Positions 7,425-13,253 of a stretch of DNA of 13,253 bases are shown here, in pieces. Below the pieces are notes generated by a model. The model saw only the letters and a program-made list of their open reading frames with translations, was not told the DNA's origin and made no database searches. The first letter of the stretch is position 1, and each line of letters begins with the position of its first letter. The stretch is from Streptomyces sp. NRRL WC-3549 (GTDB taxonomy: Bacteria > Actinomycetota > Actinomycetes > Streptomycetales > Streptomycetaceae), in the NCBI RefSeq assembly GCF_000721935.1, contig NZ_KL585381.1:67254-80506 (forward strand), in the 5' to 3' direction. A program made the position numbers and the translations under genes.

Positions 7425-8690
7425 ATGAGTCTTACGGCAAGCCTCGACGAGACGTCCGTCAGCGCCACACCGGGCGAGCAGACGGCTGTCCCCCTACAGG
7501 TGCGCAACTCCGGCCGGACCGTCGAGGAATACCGCTTCGAGGTGATCGGTGCCTGTGCCGCCTGGTCAGCGGTGGAACCGGCGGCGCTGTCGCTCTACCC
7601 CGGTGACTCCGGGACCGTGTCGCTCATGCTGCGGCCGCCGCGTGACTCGACGGTGCCCGCGGGGGAGACCCCGTTCGGTGTCCGGGTGGTGCCCACCGGC
7701 GAGCCGGGATCGACCCAGGTGCCCGAAGGCCACGTGACGGTGGCGCCGTTCATCGACACCACGGCCGAACTGGTCCCGCGCGCCTCACACGGCCCCCGGA
7801 GAGGTCGCCATCAGCTCGCCGTCGACAACCGGGGCAACACCCCGGTCACCGTACGGCTCGACGCCCGGGCCGGCTCCGAGCAGGCACGGGTCACGTTCGC
7901 CACGGCCGAGCTCCACATCGCCCCCGGTCACGCCGAGTTCGCGAAGCTGTGGGCCCGGCCGGCCCGACTGATGTGGCGCGGCACCCCGGTGACCCACCCC
8001 TTCCAGGTGTCCGCCACCCCGCAGGTGGCCGAGGGCCAGGAACCGGTGGAACCGGTCCTCGTGGACGGGTCCTACCAGCAGGACCCGCTTCTGCCGCGCT
8101 GGCTGCCCCGCGCCCTGGTCATCGCGGCCCTCCTGCTGATCGCCCTGGTGGGTCTCTGGTACGCGCTCCTGCGCCCGGCCGTGAAGTCCGCCGCCCGGGA
8201 GGCGATCACCCCCGAGGCGGTACGTTCCGCCGCCGCGGCCGACCGGAGCGCCGCGCCCGGCACCGGCGACCCGGCGGGCACCGGTGCGGACGGGGCCGGC
8301 GGAGGTGGCACGGCCGGAGCGGGGGTGTATAAGAGACAGGTCCGGGTCATGGACGCGGTGGGCGGCGGCACGAACACCGGGACCGCCCTCCAGGTACCGA
8401 GCGGCCACACCTTCCAGCTGACCGACATCGTCGTACAGAATCCGCAGGGAGACGCCGGAACGGTCGTCGTCTCCGCCGGCGACGGCACCCGGGTCCTCAG
8501 CCTCGGCCTGGAGAACTTCCGTGACTCCGACTACCACTTCGTGACGCCGATCCTGGTACCGGCGGGCGGCAAGGTCACGATGACCATCGACTGCCGCAAG
8601 GTGGGCAAGCCCGTGGGCGCCCCGGCCCCCTCCCGCTGCTCGGAGTCGCTGTTCCTCGGCGGCACCATGCGACCCGACACGACCGGCTGA
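7425..8690 (+). CDS. CIS-locus membrane protein of the Streptomyces 'hydrolytic protein' family
   Basis: This 421-residue protein starts MSLTASLDETSVSATPGE, as in proteins routinely labelled 'hydrolytic protein' in Streptomyces, yet no catalytic motif is visible. Residues 1-220 look like two beta-sandwich (COG1470/CARDB-like) domains, with VPLQVRNSG and HQLAVDNRGNTPVTV. One transmembrane helix spans about 230-249 (ALVIAALLLIALVGLWYALL). It is followed by an Ala-rich helix (VKSAAREAITPEAVRSAAAA), a Gly/Thr/Ala linker and a compact C-terminal domain (FQLTDIVVQNPQGDAGTVVV, FRDSDYHFVTPI). There is no signal peptide, so the N-terminal part is probably cytoplasmic. Position among CIS genes and topology suggest it could tether the injection system to the membrane, like the described Streptomyces protein CisA; equivalence is not established. 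Residues 301-305 (VYKRQ) are encoded by a Tn5 mosaic-end sequence and are probably artefactual. The start has no clear ribosome-binding site. Confidence 0.82.
   Translation: MSLTASLDETSVSATPGEQTAVPLQVRNSGRTVEEYRFEVIGACAAWSAVEPAALSLYPGDSGTVSLMLRPPRDSTVPAGETPFGVRVVPTGEPGSTQVPEGHVTVAPFIDTTAELVPRASHGPRRGRHQLAVDNRGNTPVTVRLDARAGSEQARVTFATAELHIAPGHAEFAKLWARPARLMWRGTPVTHPFQVSATPQVAEGQEPVEPVLVDGSYQQDPLLPRWLPRALVIAALLLIALVGLWYALLRPAVKSAAREAITPEAVRSAAAADRSAAPGTGDPAGTGADGAGGGGTAGAGVYKRQVRVMDAVGGGTNTGTALQVPSGHTFQLTDIVVQNPQGDAGTVVVSAGDGTRVLSLGLENFRDSDYHFVTPILVPAGGKVTMTIDCRKVGKPVGAPAPSRCSESLFLGGTMRPDTTG
8325..8339 (+). other. Tn5/Nextera mosaic-end sequence (likely library artefact)
   Basis: GTGTATAAGAGACAG matches exactly the last 15 of the 19 bases of the Tn5 mosaic end used in tagmentation libraries; the first four (AGAT) are absent. 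It is strikingly AT-rich inside a run of GC-rich codons, and translates as VYKRQ, a well-known signature of adapter carry-over in predicted proteins. The reading frame continues on both sides. The simplest reading is an assembly join or untrimmed adapter in the GC-rich linker; the native linker residues here are unknown. Confidence 0.85.
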
Positions 8691-8805
8691 GAAGCACCCC
8701 GGTACGACCGGCCGAGAACCACCCGGAGACGACCGGCCGAGAACCACCCGGAGACGACCGGCCGAGGACCAGCCGGACGCGACCGGCCGAGGACCAGTCG
8801 GCCCC
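8681..8805. repeat. 25-bp tandem repeat, five copies, between convergent genes
   Basis: The core GACCGGC begins at 8681, 8706, 8731, 8756 and 8781, an exact 25-bp period. Copies are imperfect: the two central ones are nearly identical (CCGAGAACCACCCGGAGAC after the core) and the outer ones diverge. The first copy covers the stop codon of the membrane-protein gene and the last ends just before the stop of the convergent DUF4157 gene. The period is not a multiple of three and the repeat is non-coding. Roles as a bidirectional terminator or barrier are possible but not shown. Confidence 0.8.
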
Positions 8806-8807
8806 GC

Positions 8808-9680
8808 TCAGGCCGGTGGGGCCTCGTCCTCCTCCGGGTCCTTCTCCTTCCCCTCCTCCTGCGCACGCTGGACGAAGGACCCCTGCACATCCGCCGGTTC
8901 CTCGTCCTCGTCCTCCGTGGCCTCCCGCTGCACGGCGGGAGCGCCGGCGGCGGCGGCAGGAACGGCCGCCGGGACGGACGGGGCGGCCGGTGCCGGATCG
9001 GCCATCACCCGGTCCGCGTTCGCCACGGCCTCCCGCTCGAAGCGGTCGGAGGGGTCGCTGACCCGGATGCCGCCGGGCGCCTCGGTGCCCTCCACCGGCC
9101 CCTCGCGCTGCTGGATCACGTGGGTCAGCTCATGGGCCAGCGTCGTGCGGCCCTGCGGTGACGACGGGTCGTACGCGTCACGCTGGAAGACCACGTGGTT
9201 GCCCACGGTGTAGGCGTGCGCCCCGACGCCCTTCGCCGACTCGTGCGCCGCGGAGTCGTGGTGGACGCGCACGTCGGAGAAGTCCGCGCCCATCCGGTTC
9301 TCCATGTCCACCCGCGTCTCGGTGTCCAGCGGGGAACCCCCGCCTGATCCGACGACGTCGTGGACCGGCGAGCGGGTCTCCTCCTCCGGTGCCGTCCCGG
9401 CCCGGGAGCGCTGGATCACCGAGCCGAGTGCGGCGTTGCCGACCGTCCGCTGGAGCATGCCGATACCGGCCGTCCCGAGCACATCCGCCCGGCCGGTGGC
9501 CGCCGCCCGGAAGAGGTGGCGGCTGCCCGCCGCCCCGTCGTGGAGGCCGTCCGTGCCCGGCGCCGCGTGGCCCTCACCGCGCAGGTGGTCCCCGAGCCCG
9601 TACGCGCTCTCGCGCCGCAGGACACCGTGGTCCCGCTCGGCGGCCTGCTCGTGGTCGTGGTCGTGGTCCGTCGCGTTCAT
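8808..9680 (-). CDS. eCIS-core DUF4157 protein with HEXXH motif
   Basis: This 290-residue protein carries the DUF4157 domain that is strongly associated with extracellular and phage-tail-like contractile injection systems. Visible pieces are SPLDTETRVDMENRMGADFS, VRVHHDSAAHESAKG, AYTVGNHVVFQ, and the zinc-metallopeptidase-like LAHELTHVIQQ (H183, E184, H187), then SDRFEREA. Upstream is the typical LQRTVGNAALGSVIQRS segment. The N-terminus is unusual (DHDHDHE, possibly metal-binding), and the C-terminal 40 residues are highly acidic (EDEDEE, DPEEDE). In this family DUF4157 can mark cargo, a processing peptidase or a tail-associated protein; which applies here is unknown. No signal peptide is seen, so it is cytoplasmic unless loaded into a particle. 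The ATG at 9680 has AGGGGAG 6 nt upstream (9687-9693), which decides against a start at 9716. Confidence 0.9.
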   Translation of the reverse strand: MNATDHDHDHEQAAERDHGVLRRESAYGLGDHLRGEGHAAPGTDGLHDGAAGSRHLFRAAATGRADVLGTAGIGMLQRTVGNAALGSVIQRSRAGTAPEEETRSPVHDVVGSGGGSPLDTETRVDMENRMGADFSDVRVHHDSAAHESAKGVGAHAYTVGNHVVFQRDAYDPSSPQGRTTLAHELTHVIQQREGPVEGTEAPGGIRVSDPSDRFEREAVANADRVMADPAPAAPSVPAAVPAAAAGAPAVQREATEDEDEEPADVQGSFVQRAQEEGKEKDPEEDEAPPA

Positions 9681-9817
9681 CGTCGTCTCCCCTGACCGCA
9701 CCGCGGCGGCGCGCACCGCGAACCACCGCGGGGGCCGCCTCCTCGTCCAGGCTCTCCACCCTCACGGCTGACCGGCCGCCCTGTCCAGCCCGCCCCCGAC
9801 CGGCCCGGGGCACCCGG

Positions 9818-9837
9818 TGCTGCCCCTTCGGGTAGCA
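9818..9837 (-). terminator. Stem-loop downstream of the SMI1/KNR4 gene
   Basis: TGCTACCC-GAAG-GGGCAGCA on the minus strand forms an 8-bp stem (one G-U pair) with a 4-nt loop, beginning 25 bp after the stop codon at 9863. A second short inverted repeat (CCGGG/CCCGG, about 9805-9817) follows. There is no U-tract. It probably separates this transcript from the DUF4157 gene, 182 bp away. Confidence 0.5.
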
Positions 9838-9862
9838 GGGCGGGACGGGCGGCCACCGTCCG

Positions 9863-11872
9863 TCAGCGTTCCGGGCGCCGCTGGTCCCCCCGGGGCATCG
9901 GCTGCGCCCCGCCCGGTGCGGACGGCCTGATCCCCGAGGTGGCCAAGACCATCCGTGCCTCCCCCGGTGCGGGCGGGCTGTTCCAGGAGGAGCCGCGCAC
10001 CGCGTGCAGTCTGCCGTGCCGCAGGGCGAAGTACGGCAGTGCGAGGCCGAAGACCGCGGCGATCGCGTCGAGCGCCCGTATCTGCGCTTCGGGCACCAGC
10101 CCGGGCCCCGTCTCCTCGGCCCCGTCCGGGGGTGAGCCACCGAAGAGAGCCGTCCCGAAGAGGTCCGGGTCGAGCCCTTCGGGAGGTGTACCGGTGCATT
10201 CGGCCACGCTCCCGCGCGCCACCGCACGGAACCGCTGCCGACCGTCCTCCGCGTACGAGAAGTGGAAGACGTCGGGGAACACCTCGCAGGGGCCATGGCG
10301 TCTCTCGCACCAGACCGACACCGACCGGGTGCCCGGTGACACGGCGGCGTCGGGGCCGTCCACCCGGCCGAAGTGATACGGCTCGGGGTCCGACTCGTAG
10401 GCGAAGCTCCAGGCAGCCCCGCCCCCGCTCGCGTCGCCGCCCACGTCCGGGCAGGAACCCACCCGGTAGAGCGGACCTCCCCCACCGCCCCCTCGTCCGT
10501 CCGGTCTGCCGTAGCCCGGCCGGAACAGCTCCCCCTCGCTGAGCGGGGCCAGCAGCTCCCCGCCGCCGAGCCGCTCCGCGAGGTCCTGCGGTGTCACCCC
10601 CTGGACGGCCACGAAGCGGTAGGAGAACCTGTTCTGCCCGGCCCCCTCGGTCCACGCGAGCCCCAGCGGCCCGGCCGGCCCCGGCGGCACGGCGGACACC
10701 TCTCCCCGCCCACCGTGGCCGGCGCGCGGGGTGGCCAGGATGTGGCGCCCGCGCTCCGGGGTGACGAGCGGCCCCAGCACGGGGTCGGCCCTCAGCCCGA
10801 ACGGCGCCAGGTGCTCCGGGCCGTACGGTTCCCAGTCGGGCACCGCGGCGGCGATCGTCCGCCACGCCGCGTCCGTGTCGCCCCAGCGGGCCTGTTCCCG
10901 GGCCGCGGCCACGGCCTGCCCGAACGGCCCCAGGGGCTCGTACCGGAACGTACGCGCCCGGGCCGCCGCCAACGCCGCCTCGGCCTCCCGGCGACCCTCC
11001 TCACCGTGCCGCCGCACGAACCAGTCGTCGTCCCCGGCGAGGTGGCCCCGGGTGTGTTCCACGGCGAGGAGGGGCATCGCCTCCCGCACGTAGAGCGGAT
11101 CGGTCATGTCCACAGGCACCGAGAGAGCGTCGACCGGGCCGACGAGAGCAGCCATCTGGTCGCGCATCATCTTCGCCCGGGGCCTGTTGAAGGACTGGGC
11201 CTCCGCCAGCACGGCCAGCTGGGTGTCCACGTCCTGGCCCGCCAGACAGGCGAGCCGGGCACGCTCGACGGACGCGTCGAGCTCCCGGGTCATCTCGTCC
11301 TCGAACAGCGGGTCCTGGCCGTACTCTCCGCAGAATTCCCGGTGCATCGCCCGCATGAAGGCGGCGAAGGACGCGTACCGGTCGGGGTACTCCCCCGACC
11401 AGCCCTTGTAGACGTAGACCGCCCACTCGCCGTTCTCGTCGACGTCACCCGGGTCGAGCAGCACATCGGTCATGTCGGAGTCGAGGGCGAGCTGGAGCGC
11501 CCGCTCCCACATCCCGGCCACCAGGATCTCCGGCCGCTGCGACCGTTCGTCCAGGTGCTCCTCGTAGACGGCCTTCATACCCATCGCGTCCCGGTGCCAG
11601 TCCACCTCGGCGGAGACACCGAGCAGGTACACGGAGCCGCCCGCGTGCCGCCAGCCGTCGGACGCCTGGAGAAAGGCACGGTAGGACGGTGGGAGCCGGA
11701 TGCCCAGCCGCTCCTCCAAGGCGGCCGTCCGCCGCTCGTCCGCCGGCGGGAAGCGCAGTCCGCCCGCCTCCAGGGCCTCCTCGTCGGCCTCCTCCGGCTC
11801 GATCAGGTCCTGCGCCATCACCCACTGCGCGTTCCAACGGTCCAGGAAGCTCTTCCAGTTGTCGATGTCCAC
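9863..11872 (-). CDS. SMI1/KNR4 (SUKH) protein with DUF6461-like C-terminal half
   Basis: This is a probable cytoplasmic protein of about 669 residues. The first 190 residues match the SMI1/KNR4 (SUKH) fold: LEERLGIRLPPSYRAFL at about 52-68, followed by SDGWRHAGG, and later VLLDPGDVDENGEWAVYVY and FAAFMRAMHREF. A middle helical region is rich in Ala/Arg/Glu. The C-terminal part from about 405 (NRFSYRFVAVQGVTPQDLAE, then WSFAYES, TRSVSVWCE, FHFSYAEDG, LDAIAAVFGLALP) resembles the DUF6461 family; I am moderately sure of that. SUKH proteins are often immunity proteins in toxin systems, but large stand-alone copies are frequent in Streptomyces and their role is unknown. I choose the GTG at 11872 over 11914 because GAGGAT lies 8 nt upstream and the product then starts in the domain-like MDIDNWKSFLDRW. 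It is divergent from the repair gene, with 95 bp between them. Confidence 0.8.
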   Translation of the reverse strand: MDIDNWKSFLDRWNAQWVMAQDLIEPEEADEEALEAGGLRFPPADERRTAALEERLGIRLPPSYRAFLQASDGWRHAGGSVYLLGVSAEVDWHRDAMGMKAVYEEHLDERSQRPEILVAGMWERALQLALDSDMTDVLLDPGDVDENGEWAVYVYKGWSGEYPDRYASFAAFMRAMHREFCGEYGQDPLFEDEMTRELDASVERARLACLAGQDVDTQLAVLAEAQSFNRPRAKMMRDQMAALVGPVDALSVPVDMTDPLYVREAMPLLAVEHTRGHLAGDDDWFVRRHGEEGRREAEAALAAARARTFRYEPLGPFGQAVAAAREQARWGDTDAAWRTIAAAVPDWEPYGPEHLAPFGLRADPVLGPLVTPERGRHILATPRAGHGGRGEVSAVPPGPAGPLGLAWTEGAGQNRFSYRFVAVQGVTPQDLAERLGGGELLAPLSEGELFRPGYGRPDGRGGGGGGPLYRVGSCPDVGGDASGGGAAWSFAYESDPEPYHFGRVDGPDAAVSPGTRSVSVWCERRHGPCEVFPDVFHFSYAEDGRQRFRAVARGSVAECTGTPPEGLDPDLFGTALFGGSPPDGAEETGPGLVPEAQIRALDAIAAVFGLALPYFALRHGRLHAVRGSSWNSPPAPGEARMVLATSGIRPSAPGGAQPMPRGDQRRPER

Positions 11873-11967
11873 GACGGCCGATCCTCGCACCCGCCGCTGA
11901 CAGCCGGGCCACACCTCCGGTACCGCCGGGCTCGCCGATGCCCGCCACCCTGGCGATCATCGACGGT

Positions 11968-12579
11968 ATGACCGAGAACAGCAGGGGCAACGACAGCACC
12001 GTACGGATCGCCCAGCAGCCGGAGGCGGACGAGCTGCTCGGCCGCAGTCCGCTGGCCGCCCTCATCGGCATGCTGCTGGACCAGCAGGTACCGATGGAGT
12101 GGGCGTTCACCGGCCCGTACACCCTGGCCGGCCGCATGGGTTCGGACGACCTGGACGCCCGGGAGATCGCCGCGTACGACCCGGAGGCGTTCACCGGGCT
12201 GTTCACCACCAAGCCCGCCCTGCACCGGTACCCGGGGGCCATGGCCAAGAGGGTGCAGCAGCTCTGCCGGTACCTGGTGGCGGAGTACGACGGTGAGGCG
12301 AGCGCGGTCTGGGCGGACGCCTCGACCGGCGCCGACCTGCTGGAACGGCTCAACGCGCTGCCCGGGTTCGGCACGCAGAAGGCCCAGATCTTCCTGGCGC
12401 TGCTGGGCAAGCGGTTCGGGGTGCGTCCGCCGGGATGGCGCGAGGCGGCCGGCCCGTACGGGGAGGAGGGCTCGCACCGGTCGGTGGCCGACATCACCGG
12501 GCCCGAATCGCTCGCCGAGGTACGGGCCCACAAGCAGCGGATCAAAGCGGCGGCCAAGGCCTCACGGCGGGCCACCTGA
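11968..12579 (+). CDS. HhH-GPD-type base excision DNA repair protein
   Basis: This 203-residue protein belongs to the HhH-GPD glycosylase superfamily, in the actinobacterial subgroup typified by LLGRSPLAALIGMLLDQQVP near the N-terminus. The helix-hairpin-helix is LPGFGTQKAQIFLALL (P132, G133, G135, K138), followed by SVADITGPESL where the GPD region would lie. I cannot place the usual catalytic aspartate with certainty, and there is no iron-sulfur cysteine cluster as in endonuclease III, so substrate and activity are unknown. Enzymes of the superfamily remove damaged or mismatched bases from DNA. The ATG at 11968 is chosen because the family usually begins 10-15 residues before the RIAQ-like strand; it lacks a good ribosome-binding site, and an ATG at 11938 is an alternative. 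The gene looks like ordinary chromosomal background beyond the CIS locus. Confidence 0.85.
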   Translation: MTENSRGNDSTVRIAQQPEADELLGRSPLAALIGMLLDQQVPMEWAFTGPYTLAGRMGSDDLDAREIAAYDPEAFTGLFTTKPALHRYPGAMAKRVQQLCRYLVAEYDGEASAVWADASTGADLLERLNALPGFGTQKAQIFLALLGKRFGVRPPGWREAAGPYGEEGSHRSVADITGPESLAEVRAHKQRIKAAAKASRRAT

Positions 12580-12621
12580 CCGGGAACGAGCCACACAACC
12601 GGCCACAACCCGCCACACCTG

Positions 12622-12650
12622 TTCCACCCCAGCGGTCCCCTCGCTACCTT
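12622..12650 (+). promoter_or_regulatory. Weak candidate promoter for the M28 peptidase gene
   Basis: TACCTT (12645-12650) fits the TANNNT pattern of a Streptomyces -10 element. TTCCAC (12622-12627) sits 17 bp upstream as a poor -35. It lies 44 bp before the GTG start in a 114-bp intergenic space with no other candidate. Confidence 0.25.
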
Positions 12651-12681
12651 CCTGCACATCCGTTCGCATCGAACCCGCTCC

Positions 12682-12688
12682 GGAAGGA
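12682..12688 (+). promoter_or_regulatory. Ribosome-binding site of the M28 peptidase gene
   Basis: GGAAGGA lies 5 nt before the GTG at 12694 and fixes that start. There is no competing in-frame start between this site and the signal peptide. Confidence 0.7.
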
Positions 12689-12693
12689 CTCCT

Positions 12694-13253
12694 GTGCACG
12701 CAACTCGTCGCAGATCCCTCGCGGTCGTGGCCGCCACCACCCTGGCCGCACCCCTCCTGCTCGGCGCGTCACCCCACCACGGACACACCCCGCACGATCC
12801 CGCCAAGGACGCCGCCAAGCTGTCACGGCAGCTGGTCCGCAAGGCCTCGGCGAAGGACGCCTACCGGCACCTGCGGGCGTTCCAGGCGATAGCCGACGCG
12901 TCGGGCGGCCACCGGGCGGCCGGCTCACCCGGCCACGACGCCTCCGCCGCCTACGTGCACGACCTGCTGCGGAAGGCCGGTTACAAGGTCGGCTACCAGT
13001 CCTTCGACTTCGTCTACACCGAGACCCTCGCCGAGAAGCTCTCCGTCGACTCACCCGCCCCCCGGGACGTGCCCGTCAAGGCGATGACGTACACGAAGTC
13101 CACCGCGGAGGGCGGGGTGCGGGCGGCCCTCGCCGCCGTCCCCGACGACGGCACCGCGGGCTGCGAGGCCTCCGACTACGCCTCCGGGACCTTCACCGGC
13201 AAGATCGCGCTGATCAAGCGCGGCGGCTGCTCCTTCGCCGAGAAGCAGGCGGA
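12694..13253 (+). CDS. Secreted M28-family aminopeptidase with PA domain, 3'-truncated by window edge
   Basis: The first 186 residues are visible. A signal peptide opens the protein (MHATRRRSLAVVAATTLAAP, then LLLGAS), followed by a His/Lys-rich stretch. The mature N-terminal region HLRAFQAIADASGGHRAAGS and the AAYVHDLLRKAGYKVGYQSF segment are typical of Streptomyces extracellular M28 zinc aminopeptidases. Near the window end a PA (protease-associated) insert starts, with a conserved GKIALIKRGGCSFAEKQA block and a cysteine that may pair with the one in AGCEASDY. The metal-binding and catalytic residues of M28 should lie beyond the window, so activity cannot be judged. Expected role is release of N-terminal amino acids from peptides outside the cell. 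The GTG start has an excellent ribosome-binding site. The frame has no stop before the edge. Confidence 0.88.
   Translation, partial: MHATRRRSLAVVAATTLAAPLLLGASPHHGHTPHDPAKDAAKLSRQLVRKASAKDAYRHLRAFQAIADASGGHRAAGSPGHDASAAYVHDLLRKAGYKVGYQSFDFVYTETLAEKLSVDSPAPRDVPVKAMTYTKSTAEGGVRAALAAVPDDGTAGCEASDYASGTFTGKIALIKRGGCSFAEKQA

Noticed and set aside
8325..8339. Genuine Tn5-family transposon insertion
   Set aside because: There is no second end, no transposase and no 9-bp target duplication, and only a partial synthetic mosaic end is present.
8072..8488. Antisense frame containing CLLYTPAPA
   Set aside because: This is the reverse translation of the mosaic-end sequence plus its GC-rich flanks, a known artefact signature and not a gene.
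8681..8805. CRISPR reading of the 25-bp repeats
   Set aside because: The copies are directly adjacent with no spacers.
9574..9770. Small minus-strand frame starting about 90 bp upstream of the DUF4157 gene and overlapping it
   Set aside because: It has a weak ribosome-binding site and Arg/Pro/Gly-rich content, and it runs out of frame through the well-supported DUF4157 gene.
11689..11967. Long N-terminal extension of the HhH-GPD protein
   Set aside because: It is low-complexity Pro/Arg/Ser-rich, overlaps the start of the SMI1/KNR4 gene on the other strand, and is not expected in the family.

Overview
The window looks like chromosomal DNA of a Streptomyces or close relative. GC is very high, start codons are often GTG, ribosome-binding sites are GGAGG-like, and genes such as the 'hydrolytic protein', the HhH-GPD repair protein and the secreted M28 peptidase are typical of streptomycetes. 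I saw no rRNA, tRNA, CRISPR array or intact insertion sequence. I noticed no in-frame TTA codon in the genes called.

Layout, left to right: (1) 3-1172 (+) is the 3' part of a helix-turn-helix DNA-binding protein whose start lies outside the window. (2) 1190-6261 (-) is a probable three-gene unit read right to left: a secreted VWA-HYR-DUF11 protein, a DUF4255 cap/terminator protein of contractile injection systems (CIS), and a CIS-type AAA+ ATPase. The last two overlap by 4 bp (ATGA). (3) 6262-6585 is a relatively AT-rich intergenic region with an array of GATC-centred repeats spaced about 20 bp apart, bounded by two copies of a perfect 10-bp palindrome. (4) 6586-7212 (-) is a LuxR-type regulator with a degenerate receiver domain. 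(5) 7425-8690 (+) is a single-pass membrane protein of the Streptomyces 'hydrolytic protein' family. It contains a 15-bp exact match to the Tn5/Nextera mosaic end, probably an assembly or library artefact. (6) 8681-8805 is a 25-bp tandem repeat between convergent genes. (7) 8808-9680 (-) is an eCIS-core DUF4157 protein with HELTH. (8) 9863-11872 (-) is an SMI1/KNR4 (SUKH) protein with a probable DUF6461-like C-terminal half. (9) 11968-12579 (+) is an HhH-GPD base-excision repair protein. (10) 12694-13253 (+) is the 5' part of a secreted M28 aminopeptidase with a PA domain.

The central block (1190-9680) is best read as the accessory and regulatory arm of a Streptomyces phage-tail-like contractile injection system. 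It holds the ATPase, cap, regulator, a candidate membrane-docking protein and a DUF4157 protein. No sheath, tube, spike or baseplate gene is present here, so these must lie outside the window, have moved, or be absent. The strongest items for follow-up are the phased GGAGATC array, the mosaic-end sequence inside the membrane-protein gene, and the possible docking role of that protein.
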